Of a stretch of 8,195 nucleotides of DNA, positions 1 to 6,154 are shown piece after piece. Made by a program: the position numbers and the translations under genes. Source of the stretch: Actinomycetota bacterium (GTDB taxonomy: Bacteria > Actinomycetota > Actinomycetes > Streptosporangiales > Streptosporangiaceae); assembly GCA_003140115.1 (NCBI GenBank), contig PLIQ01000329.1, forward strand, positions 6,030-14,224. The letters run 5' to 3'. The notes under the pieces were generated by a model. That model made no database searches. It was given only the letters and a program-made list of their open reading frames with translations, and was not told where the DNA came from. Position 1 is the stretch's first letter, and every line of letters begins with the position of its first letter.

Positions 1-593
1 ACGCAGTCGGCCTCCGGGACGGTAACGAAGGGCCGCCGGCCACTTAGCGCGCCGGTGTCGGGGTCGGTGTCGAACAGGTCGACCCGGCCGATGTTGCTGT
101 CCGCGTAATAGAACAGCCTCCGGTCGTCGGTCCAGTCCAGGCCGTTGGACAGGCCGACGTCGCCGAACAGTTCGGTGACCGTGCCGTCCGGGCTGAGCCG
201 GTACAGGCTGCCGGGCGGGTTACCGGTCTCATCCCAGGCCATCGTGCCTGCCCAGAAGTTCCCCCACGGGTCCGGCTTGCCGTCGTTGAACCTGACCGCG
301 GTCCGGTCGATGAAGCCGGGCAGGCGGGTCAGCCGCTGCCCATCGTGATCGGCCAGCGCGAAGCCGTCCACCAGGGCGAGCACCAGCCCGCCGTCGCGGG
401 TCAGGCCGACGGCGCCGACCGGGTCGCCGACGTCGAACCAGGTGCGCGCGCCGGTATCAGGATCGATCGCGTGCACCTGGCCGACCGGGATGTCCACCCA
501 CCAGAGCAGCCCGCGGCTCGTGTCCCAGACCGGGCCCTCGGCTACTTCGGACTGGGCCGCCACGGCGACCTCGGCGTCCAGGATGCGGGTCAT
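1..593 (-). CDS. SMP-30/gluconolactonase/LRE-family protein, C-terminus beyond window
   Basis: Partial gene: 197 codons are visible and the frame is open to the left edge. The family is a six-bladed beta-propeller of metal-dependent lactonases (gluconolactonase, regucalcin) that open sugar lactones to sugar acids in the cytoplasm. Seen: the N-terminal EGPVWD motif with Glu19 as the expected metal ligand, RFNDGKPDPWG around residues 101-111 with Arg101 and Asn103 at substrate-binding positions, WAGTM at 114-118, and LSNGLDW with Asn150 as the second metal ligand. The last ligand (Asp of a PDG-type motif) would lie past the edge. The start is the ATG at 593-591: it has a GGAGG seven bases upstream and overlaps the stop of the upstream dehydrogenase as ATGA, so the two were an operon. 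The family is near-certain; the exact substrate is unknown, though the dehydrogenase partner suggests sugar or sugar-lactone catabolism. Confidence 0.9.
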   Translation of the reverse strand, partial: MTRILDAEVAVAAQSEVAEGPVWDTSRGLLWWVDIPVGQVHAIDPDTGARTWFDVGDPVGAVGLTRDGGLVLALVDGFALADHDGQRLTRLPGFIDRTAVRFNDGKPDPWGNFWAGTMAWDETGNPPGSLYRLSPDGTVTELFGDVGLSNGLDWTDDRRLFYYADSNIGRVDLFDTDPDTGALSGRRPFVTVPEADC

Positions 594-1144
594 AGCGCGT
601 CCTCCGGATTGATGTCCAGTATGACCTTCCCCCTCGGGCCGGAGCTTAGCAGCGCGGTAACCTCGGCGAAGGCAGCGGAGGTGTAGGCGAAGCTGGCACT
701 GATCAGCAGGTCGTTGTTGACCGCGTCGTCAATTCCGAACGCGGCCTCGACGACCGCGACCCGCTCCCCCGGCCGCGGCCGGCCACGGCCGATGGCCCGC
801 CAGGCCACGGCGGCGGGCTCGGCCAGTGCCGCCTCAAGCAGATTGACGGAACTCCCGAGCGCGTGCACCACCTAGGCCGGAAGCAGCACCTGGTCAGCGG
901 CGGCTCCGGCCCGCGTGAAGCCGAGCTCGTCGTAGACCACGCACAGGTTCGTGTTCCCTTGCACGCACTCGGCGCAGACCCGGTCCGCGATGATGCCTTC
1001 GGCGATCATCCACTGGCCAGATTGAAGGCCGGTCACACCCGGGCCGACGGCCTCGATCACTCCCGACCACTCGTGCCGGGGCACCAGCGGGTAGCGGACG
1101 TAGGCTGGGTCGACCACTCCGGCCAGCAGTTCGAGGTCTGCCGT
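590..1144 (-). pseudogene. Zinc-dependent medium-chain alcohol dehydrogenase, degraded
   Basis: Remnant of a Zn-dependent alcohol/polyol dehydrogenase (GroES-like plus Rossmann domains, normally about 340 residues). Seen in one frame: DLELLAGVVDPAYVRYPLVP then RHEWSG (usually GHE), the structural-zinc cysteines in CAECVQGNTNLC, and DELGFTRAG. An in-frame TAG at 874-872 follows LLPA, and the frame continues with EPAAVAWRAI and RPRPGERVAVV. The sequence then jumps to the C-terminal VNNDLLISASFAYTSAA, so the GxGxxG nucleotide-binding core (roughly 100 or more residues) is gone. A second shorter gap precedes PRGKVILDI. The N-terminus, including the catalytic Cys before DLELL, is also missing; no proper start exists upstream and a TAG stands at 1198-1196. 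It cannot bind NAD(P) and is very likely dead. The 3' end still carries the ribosome binding site and the ATGA overlap for the next gene. Alternative: sequencing error explains the TAG, but not the deletions. Confidence 0.85.
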
Positions 1145-1147
1145 GTC

Positions 1148-1165
1148 ATTAGTGGCACTGATAAT
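1148..1165 (+). promoter_or_regulatory. Candidate operator/promoter between divergent genes
   Basis: The stretch 1145-1241 is noticeably AT-richer than its surroundings. It contains ATTAGTGGCACTGATAAT: a nine-base core AGTGgCACT flanked by ATTA/TAAT arms with three extra bases in one arm. Such dyads are typical of TetR- or MarR-class operators. GATAAT at 1160-1165 matches five of six bases of a -10 element for the rightward gene, about 77 bases before its ATG, but no good -35 is visible. No regulator gene lies in the window. A related block occurs before the reductase gene at 5537-5556. Confidence 0.35.
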
Positions 1166-1241
1166 TCGGATGAAGAAAATCGATTTCGGCAGAGCCTAAA
1201 ACCGCGGTCGTTCGGCCAAAATAGGGAAGGGGTGCGGGCGG

Positions 1242-2153
1242 ATGAGGTGGGTCGGCGAGGTATTCGACGGACTCGGGGTCACCGGCCAGAACCGCGAGTT
1301 GACCTTCCCGGACGGGGCGGCCTTCCGGATCGAGATCCCGAGTGTCGAGGGGCCGCGCGTGCTGGAGGCCGTGCTGCGCGCGGCCGAGGCCGAGGGCATC
1401 ACGATAAACCGGGTCTCCCAGGGCAGCGGCGCGATGCTGCTGCGGGCCAGCGAGCTGCGCGATATGGCCCAGGCCGGCCTGGGCGCCGGCGTCGAGGTGT
1501 GCCTGTTCGTCGGGCCGCGCGAGCGGTTCGGCATCGGTGCCCACGCCCGGTCCGCGGACGGACGGGCGCACGGGGACCAGGTGCGGGGCCTGCGCCAGCT
1601 GTCCTACGCGCTGGAGGACGTGCTCCGGGCGACCGAGGAAGGAATCCGCAGCTTCCTGGTCGCCGACCTGGGGCTGCTCCGCGCGGTCACGCAGGCACAG
1701 GCCCGGGGCGCGCTGCCGGCCGGGCTGGTGTGGAAGGTCTCGGCCAGCATGTCGCCGACCAACCCGGTGACGCTTAAGGTCCTGGAGGAGATGGGGGCCA
1801 GCACGGTCAACATCCCGGCCGACGTGACGCTGGACGAGCTGGCCGAGATGCGGGCGGCGGTCAGGCTACCGCTCGACCTGTACGTGGAGTCCCCCGACGC
1901 GCTCGGCGGGGTGGTGCGCGGCCAGGAGCTCGGCGACCTGATCCGGGCCGGGGCGCCGCTGTACGCGAAGTTCGGACTGCGCAACGCCCAGGCGATCTAC
2001 CCCAGCGGGCATCACCTGGAGGCGGTGGCCTGCGCCAACGCGACCGAGAAGGTGCACCGCGCGGCGGTCGCGCTGGAATGGCTTGAGCGGCTGTCACCCG
2101 GGCTGGTTCAGTCCAAGCCGGGAGCGGCCGGGCTGGGCCTGCCGGTCCGATGA
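1242..2153 (+). CDS. U32-peptidase-family-like protein, function unknown
   Basis: 303 residues. The sequence resembles actinobacterial proteins annotated as U32 family peptidase: an N-terminal VSQGSGAMLL segment near 58-67, VEVCLFVGPRERFG near 86-99, LEDVLRATEEGIRSFLVADL near 125-145, LKVLEEMGASTVNIPADVTL near 178-197, and YAKFGLRNA near 241-249. Alternating helices and strands fit a TIM-barrel-like fold. The Cys-rich U32 protease signature (G-x-C-x4-G-x-C pattern) is absent; only two isolated cysteines occur (in VEVCLF and VACANA), so protease activity is doubtful. The ATG at 1242 has AGGGAAGGGG nine bases upstream. It is transcribed away from the dehydrogenase/lactonase pair and may share their regulation. 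Family assignment is from recalled similarity; the role is not known to me, and a carbohydrate-linked role is only inferred from the neighbours. Confidence 0.8.
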   Translation: MRWVGEVFDGLGVTGQNRELTFPDGAAFRIEIPSVEGPRVLEAVLRAAEAEGITINRVSQGSGAMLLRASELRDMAQAGLGAGVEVCLFVGPRERFGIGAHARSADGRAHGDQVRGLRQLSYALEDVLRATEEGIRSFLVADLGLLRAVTQAQARGALPAGLVWKVSASMSPTNPVTLKVLEEMGASTVNIPADVTLDELAEMRAAVRLPLDLYVESPDALGGVVRGQELGDLIRAGAPLYAKFGLRNAQAIYPSGHHLEAVACANATEKVHRAAVALEWLERLSPGLVQSKPGAAGLGLPVR

Positions 2154-2432
2154 ACGCCGAGGTATCGGGAGCAGTTGCCCCTTCGGGGAGCCGGTCATCG
2201 GCTGGTCGTAAGCCCACCTCACTGTCCCGTCCCATCTTCGGCGGATGTACTCAGTCAGGAACCGGGCCTTGACGGCGCGAGCGACGGTGGTGACCTGGCC
2301 AAGCGCCTCGAGGTATTCGAGTCGGGCCTCGACGGACATGGCCATGAAATCGGCAGTCTCGAAGTAGGTGAGCCCGTCGTCGAGCATGTCCAGAGCTTCG
2401 GTGATGCTGGTCGGAGTGGGGATGGTGCGCAT
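2094..2432 (-). pseudogene. Truncated DUF222/HNH-type protein, N-terminal remnant
   Basis: Open frame of 112 codons. Its first roughly 62 residues (SITEALDMLDDGLTYFETAD, then MSVEARLEYLEALGQ and ARAVKARFL) resemble the helical N-terminus of actinobacterial DUF222/HNH-endonuclease (13E12-repeat-like) proteins, which are normally 400 or more residues. The tail from about residue 63 does not resemble the family, is Arg/Pro/Ser-rich and runs 60 bases into the 3' end of the convergent U32-like gene. No HNH motif is present. The ATG at 2432 has an AAAGG about a dozen bases upstream. Most likely a truncated remnant of a repeated multicopy family; a short functional protein is possible but less likely. 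Confidence 0.45.
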
Positions 2433-2483
2433 CGGGTCGCTTACCTTTCTTGCAGGTCTTTTGAATCCTTTATTCGACCTTAG

Positions 2484-2497
2484 TGCTGACTGCTGAC
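2484..2497. repeat. Two tandem copies of TGCTGAC
   Basis: TGCTGAC occurs twice head to tail, directly upstream of the leftward DUF222 remnant. Just downstream of it, in that gene's direction, lies a short dyad GAAT-CCTTT-ATTC at 2463-2475. Both sit where promoter or regulator sites of the remnant would be. They may be chance; no function is assigned. Confidence 0.5.
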
Positions 2498-2539
2498 ATT
2501 CCCCGGATGTTTGAGCTAGGAGCGCCTCAAGCCCTGACA

Positions 2540-2565
2540 GAGCCCCCGGAAGTGGCCGGGGGCTC
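2540..2565 (-). terminator. Strong GC hairpin after the MFS operon
   Basis: Perfect 10-bp inverted repeat, GAGCCCCCGG at 2540-2549 and CCGGGGGCTC at 2556-2565, with a six-base loop. It lies 15 bases beyond the stop of the small monooxygenase-like gene. There is no T-tract on either strand, as is common for hairpin terminators in GC-rich actinobacteria. It probably ends the leftward operon; it may also block transcription toward the DUF222 remnant. Confidence 0.7.
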
Positions 2566-2580
2566 CGTGGGTGGGCCTGG

Positions 2581-2883
2581 CTAGCTGGCGAAGAAGCGGT
2601 AGGAGCCGACCTCGGTTAGGTTCTCCTGGACGGGGCCTTGGTCGACGCGGTCGGTGATGTCGGCCTGGAACTCGCCGAACGCCTTCACGGCCAGCAGCGG
2701 GCTCGGCTCCTCGCGGACCTGGACGACGTGCACGAACGTCACCTGGTCATTGAGGCGGAACGTGGCGTAGCTCACGCCGTCGGGCTGAGTGCGGTGCAGC
2801 TCGGCGTAGATCGCCTCGACGAGCTTGGCGTTGGCGTCGGCCTGGTCGGGCTTGGTCCGGTAGCGAATGAGGCGCTGATACAT
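2581..2883 (-). CDS. Small antibiotic-biosynthesis-monooxygenase-like (dimeric alpha/beta barrel) protein
   Basis: 100 residues, the usual size for single-domain ABM/dimeric alpha-beta-barrel proteins. Seen: an N-terminal strand MYQRLIRYRTKPDQAD, a helix NAKLVEAIYAELHRTQPDG, then strands SYATFRL and TFVHVVQV, a helix around FGEFQADITDRV, and a C-terminal strand GSYRFFAS. Such proteins are small oxygenases or ligand-binding proteins; there is no fixed catalytic motif to confirm activity. The ATG is two bases after the TAA of the upstream exporter gene, and its AGGAG (2894-2890) is encoded within the exporter's last codons, so translation is coupled. A longer open frame through this region extends upstream, but that part is the exporter read in the wrong frame. 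The exporter context suggests a job in handling the same compound; this is inference. Confidence 0.8.
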   Translation of the reverse strand: MYQRLIRYRTKPDQADANAKLVEAIYAELHRTQPDGVSYATFRLNDQVTFVHVVQVREEPSPLLAVKAFGEFQADITDRVDQGPVQENLTEVGSYRFFAS

Positions 2884-2885
2884 GG

Positions 2886-4325
2886 TTATCTCCTGATCTC
2901 GAGTACGGCCTGGGTGGTTGATAGCTGTGGTTCGGCTTCGGTCGGCCGGCGCTTGGCCGGGATGAGCAGGCCGGCCGCGGCGCCGAGCAGGCCCAGGCCC
3001 GCGCAGGCGCCCATCGCCGGGCCGAAACCGCTGGTGAAGGCCGCTGGGGAGGCGTAGCCGCCGTGGGCGGCGAACACCGCGGCGCAGATCGCGATGCCGA
3101 ACACGCTGCCGAGCTGGCGGAGCATGTTGAGGGTGCCCGAGGCCTGGCCGATCGCTTGCGGCGGCACGCTGGTCATGACGGCGCTCATCGTGGCCGGTAC
3201 GGCCACCGAGACGCCACTGCCCGCGAGGACCAGCGGCGCGACCAGATCCTCGTAGGGCAGGCCGGTCCGCGCGATCAGAGCAATCCAGATCAGGCCGGCC
3301 GCGGCTGCGGTCATGCCGCCGGCGATGAGCGGGCGCTCGCCCACCCGGGCGATGAGCGTGCCGGCGAACGGGGCGATCAGGGTCAGCATGGCCCACCCGG
3401 GCAGTAGCCGCAGGCCGGTACCGAGAGGGTCGTAGCCGAGGCCGGTCTGGAGGAACTGCGCCATGAAGAACACCAGGGCGAACAGCATCGCGAACACCGT
3501 GAACGCGGCCACGTTGCCCGCCGCGAACACTCGCTGGCCGAATAGGCGGACCGGGATCATCGGATGACTGGTGCGCAGTTCCCAGGCCACGAACCCGGTC
3601 GCGAGCAGGGCACCGGTCGTTAGCGTGGCCACGATCTCAGGACTCGCCCAGCCGCTGCCGTTGGCCCGGATCAGGGCCCAGACCAGGCCGAGCGCGCCGC
3701 CCGTGGCCAGCAGCAGGCCGATCGGGTCCAGGCTGGCGCGGGTGCCGGCGCTGGCCGTCATCCTGGTCAGGATCAGCGGGATCATGATCACCCCGATCGG
3801 CACGTTGAGCCAGAAGATCCAGGTCCAGGCCAGGCCCTGGGTGACCGCGCCGCCCACCACCGGGCCGGCCAGCACCGCGATCCCAGTCACGCTGCTGAAG
3901 ATGCCTAGCGCCCAGGCCCTGCGCTCGGGCGGGAAAGCGGCTGACAGCAGCGCGAGCGCCAGCGGAAGCATCAGCGCCGCGCCCGCGCCTTGCACAGCCC
4001 TTGCCGCGACCAGCGCACCGGCGTTCGGGGCCAGGGCGCACGCGGCCGAGGCCGCGGTGAACAGGCCGACCCCGGCGGCCAGCATGCGGCGCCGGCCCAG
4101 CCGCTCCCCCACCGCCGCGCCGGTCAGCAGCAGCACGGCGAAGGTCAGTGTGTAGGCGTTCACCGTCCATTCCAGCGCGGCCAGCGAGGCGTGCAGGTGC
4201 AGCCGGATCACGGGCAGCGCGGTCGCCACGACCTGGGTGTCCAGCGCCACCATGAACGACACCGCAGAGGTCAGCGGCAGCACCCAGCGCGGGCTGGGGG
4301 CTAGGCGGTTGTACTTCGGTTCCAT
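2886..4325 (-). CDS. MFS drug/metabolite exporter, DHA2 (14-TM, EmrB/QacA-like)
   Basis: 479 residues, the expected length for the 14-helix DHA2 class of proton-driven antiporters in the cytoplasmic membrane. Seen: motif D1-like LDTQVVATALPVI in the first helix (about residues 28-40), motif A GERLGRRRML in the loop after helix 2, the AARAVQGAGAALMLPLALAL segment in helix 4, motif C-like TGIAVLAGPVVGGAV (about 147-161) followed by WTWIFWLNVPIG, and many further hydrophobic helices through LLGAAAGLLIP near the C-terminus. The start has AAGGAGG four bases upstream of the ATG, a strong site. It diverges from the ECF sigma gene, with 97 bases between starts, and is the first gene of an operon with the small monooxygenase-like gene. 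The substrate cannot be read from the sequence; the sigma factor is a plausible but unproven activator. Confidence 0.95.
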   Translation of the reverse strand: MEPKYNRLAPSPRWVLPLTSAVSFMVALDTQVVATALPVIRLHLHASLAALEWTVNAYTLTFAVLLLTGAAVGERLGRRRMLAAGVGLFTAASAACALAPNAGALVAARAVQGAGAALMLPLALALLSAAFPPERRAWALGIFSSVTGIAVLAGPVVGGAVTQGLAWTWIFWLNVPIGVIMIPLILTRMTASAGTRASLDPIGLLLATGGALGLVWALIRANGSGWASPEIVATLTTGALLATGFVAWELRTSHPMIPVRLFGQRVFAAGNVAAFTVFAMLFALVFFMAQFLQTGLGYDPLGTGLRLLPGWAMLTLIAPFAGTLIARVGERPLIAGGMTAAAAGLIWIALIARTGLPYEDLVAPLVLAGSGVSVAVPATMSAVMTSVPPQAIGQASGTLNMLRQLGSVFGIAICAAVFAAHGGYASPAAFTSGFGPAMGACAGLGLLGAAAGLLIPAKRRPTEAEPQLSTTQAVLEIRR

Positions 4326-4422
4326 GTCTCCTCCTTCACTGGTTCAGACACCGGGCCTCGCCCAGGCTGAGCGATGACTTTCCGGCGTGGGCGGGGTCTG
4401 TACCGGTGGGAGGATGTTCGCT
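4326..4422. promoter_or_regulatory. Divergent promoter region, exporter versus sigma factor
   Basis: 97 bases separate the two starts and must hold promoters for both directions. I see the two ribosome binding sites and a small GC dyad (GGGC-CTC-GCCC near 4353-4362), but no clear housekeeping -35/-10 pair and no convincing GGAAC/GTC-type ECF promoter on either strand. The promoters are therefore inferred from gene layout only. Confidence 0.4.
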
Positions 4423-5442
4423 GTGGAGACGGTGCTGGAGCGGGCCCGGGCGGGAGATGACCGGGCGTTCGGTGAGCTAACCGATCCGTTCCTCGGTGAG
4501 TTGCAGCTGCACTGCTACCGGATGCTGGGATCGGTGCAGGACGCCGAGGACGTGGTGCAGGAGACGCTGCTGGCGGCCTGGCGCGGGCTGGACGGTTTCG
4601 AGGAGCGCTCGTCGGTGCGCACCTGGCTGTACCGGATCGCGACCAACCGGTGCCTGAACGCGCTGCGCTCACGCGCCCGGCGGCCGCAGCCGGCGCCGAC
4701 CGAGCTGCCCTGGGCGTCCGAGCCGACCCGGCGGGGCGAGCCACTACGGCTCGCGCCGTATCCGGATGCGTTGCTGGACGAATTGCCGGATCTGGTGGCC
4801 GGTCCGGAGGCACGGTACGAAGCTCAGGAGGCGATCGCGCTGGCGTTCGTCGCGGCGGTGCAGAAACTGCCGCCGCGGCAGCGGGCCGTGCTCGTGCTGC
4901 GGGACGTACTGGGCTTCCGGTCTTCGGAAGTGTCGGACATGCTCGAGGTCAGCGAGGCCTCGGTGAATAGCGCGCTGCAGCGGGCCCGGGGGACCATGGC
5001 AAGTTCGCTGCCCGGACCCGACCGGGAGCGCGCGCCGCTGCCGCGCTCCTCGAAGGCGCGGGAGGTGGCGGCGCGGTTCGCGGCCGCGCTCGCGGCCTGG
5101 GACGTGGACGGGGTGGTGGCGTTGCTGACCGACGACGCGTGGTTCACGATGCCGCCGGTGACACTGGAATACCAGGGGTCGGCGGCCATTGCCAGGTTCC
5201 TGCGGGACGTCGCCGTCTGGCGCGGGCCGCGGCGGTACCGGCTGATCGCCACGCGGGCGAACGGGCAGCCCGCCTACGCGGTCTATGTGCGAGAGCCTTC
5301 GGGGTCGGTGTTCGACGGGCACGGGATGGTCGTCCTGACTCTCGAAGGGGACCGGATCTCGGCGGTTACCCGTTTTGTCGACGCCAGCACGATGAGGCCG
5401 TTCGGACTGCCGGAGGCGCTGGAGGATCCGAGCTTCGGGTAG
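4423..5442 (+). CDS. ECF sigma factor, SigG-like, with SnoaL-type C-terminal domain
   Basis: 339 residues from the chosen start. Sigma region 2 covers about residues 10-90: LHCYRMLGSVQDAEDVVQET, then RTWLYRIATNRCLNALR. Sigma region 4 covers about 145-195: KLPPRQRAVLVLRDVLGF with the helix-turn-helix SSEVSDMLEVSEASVNSALQ. The remaining roughly 130 residues (AALAAWDVDGVVALLTDDAW, then FDGHGMVVLTLEGDRISAV) form a SnoaL-like fold, as in SigG/SigJ-type ECF factors. There the tail modulates activity in place of a classical anti-sigma factor; no anti-sigma gene is next door. Start choice: GTG 4423 gives the family-like METVLERARAGDDRAF and is nine bases from GGTGGGAGG (4405-4413). The in-frame ATG at 4414 abuts that site and is too close; a GTG at 4387 adds an unlike extension. 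It likely directs polymerase to stress or detoxification genes, possibly its neighbours. Confidence 0.93.
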   Translation: METVLERARAGDDRAFGELTDPFLGELQLHCYRMLGSVQDAEDVVQETLLAAWRGLDGFEERSSVRTWLYRIATNRCLNALRSRARRPQPAPTELPWASEPTRRGEPLRLAPYPDALLDELPDLVAGPEARYEAQEAIALAFVAAVQKLPPRQRAVLVLRDVLGFRSSEVSDMLEVSEASVNSALQRARGTMASSLPGPDRERAPLPRSSKAREVAARFAAALAAWDVDGVVALLTDDAWFTMPPVTLEYQGSAAIARFLRDVAVWRGPRRYRLIATRANGQPAYAVYVREPSGSVFDGHGMVVLTLEGDRISAVTRFVDASTMRPFGLPEALEDPSFG

Positions 5443-5536
5443 CACCTGTGGCGTGTCTTTCTCGCGCCGGGTCTTTCTTGCGTGCCTTCCTCGCGGGGCT
5501 TTGCGGTCGGCGAGCGCCCAGTTTCCGATTTCGCGG

Positions 5537-5556
5537 TGTCTGTATTAGTGGCAGCT
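5537..5556 (+). promoter_or_regulatory. Candidate regulatory block before the reductase gene
   Basis: GTGTC, TGT, ATTAGTGGCA and GCTGA lie in the 139-base gap between the sigma gene and the reductase. The block matches the one at 1143-1161 (GTGTC, ATTAGTGGCA, CTGA) apart from a three-base and a one-base insertion. TATTAG at 5543-5548 could be a weak -10 element about 34 bases before the ATG. The rest of the gap (5443-5536) shows no gene, RNA or clear terminator. It may be a shared operator or chance. Confidence 0.3.
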
Positions 5557-5581
5557 GACGACACTTGTGAGGAGAGCCGAT

Positions 5582-6154
5582 ATGGGAAAGATCGTCATCA
5601 GCGAGAACGTCTCGCTCGACGGAGTCGTCCAGGATCCTACGGGTGAGGAGGGCTTCAAGCTCGGCGGCTGGTTCACCCAGATCGGGGCCAAGGACCGTGC
5701 AGCGTGGGCCGAGGTCGAGCTCGACGAGGCGCTGGGCGCCGCGGTCCTGCTGCTGGGCCGACGGAGCTACGAGTTCTTCGCCGCGCGGTGGCCATCCCGG
5801 ACTGGCGCCTTCGCGGACAGGTTGAACCGAATGCCCAAGTACGTCGTATCCTCGACCCTCGCAGAACCCGAATGGAACAACTCGACGGTCCTGAAGGGCG
5901 ACGTGGTGGACGAGGTCTCGAAGCTGAGGCACGAAGTGAGCGGGGACGTCATCGTCTACGCCAGCGGCCAGCTCGTGCACGCGCTCATGGAGCACGACCT
6001 CGTCGACGAACTCCGGCTAATGATCTACCCGTTCGTGCTCGGAGCCGGCGAGCGCCTGTTCGGCCAGACCAGCGACAAGAAACCGTTGCGCCTCATGCAG
6101 GTCCGAACCGTGGGTAACAGCCTCGCCTTCCTCACCTACCAGCCGGTGGGTTAG
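5582..6154 (+). CDS. Dihydrofolate reductase-like (RibD C-terminal domain) protein
   Basis: 190 residues, standard for stand-alone RibD_C/dihydrofolate-reductase-family proteins (YyaP/YwjB-like). Seen: an N-terminal strand and loop IVISENVSLDGVVQDP, the LLLGRRSYEFFAARWP segment around residues 60-75, KYVVSSTL near 87-94, and the C-terminal hallmark VIVYASGQLVHALMEHDLVD followed by IYPFVLGAGERLFG. The fold binds NADPH; family members reduce unknown or pterin/flavin-like substrates, and few have a proven reaction. The ATG has GAGGAG (5569-5574) seven bases upstream; an in-frame GTG at 5567 overlaps that site and is rejected. It lies 139 bases after the sigma gene in the same direction, so it may be co-transcribed or have its own promoter. 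Its stop overlaps the stop of the convergent next gene. Confidence 0.9.
   Translation: MGKIVISENVSLDGVVQDPTGEEGFKLGGWFTQIGAKDRAAWAEVELDEALGAAVLLLGRRSYEFFAARWPSRTGAFADRLNRMPKYVVSSTLAEPEWNNSTVLKGDVVDEVSKLRHEVSGDVIVYASGQLVHALMEHDLVDELRLMIYPFVLGAGERLFGQTSDKKPLRLMQVRTVGNSLAFLTYQPVG

Noticed and set aside
863..1777. 304-codon plus-strand open frame
   Set aside because: It crosses the dehydrogenase pseudogene antisense and then the U32-like gene in the wrong frame, and reads as Arg/Gly/Pro-rich low complexity without family resemblance.
2884..3396. Long upstream extension of the small monooxygenase-like frame
   Set aside because: The extension is Arg/Gly/Pro-rich and lies inside the exporter gene in another frame; the AGGAG-preceded ATG at 2883 is the credible start.
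4387..4422. Longer start for the sigma factor at 4387 or 4414
   Set aside because: The 4387 extension does not resemble family N-termini, and the 4414 ATG directly abuts the GGGAGG site; GTG 4423 has proper spacing and a family-like N-terminus.
5443..5536. Terminator or small RNA after the sigma gene
   Set aside because: No stem of useful length or conserved RNA pattern could be found by eye; only pyrimidine-rich sequence is present.
5366..5995. 209-codon minus-strand open frame
   Set aside because: Antisense shadow of the sigma and reductase genes; no ribosome binding site or family similarity.
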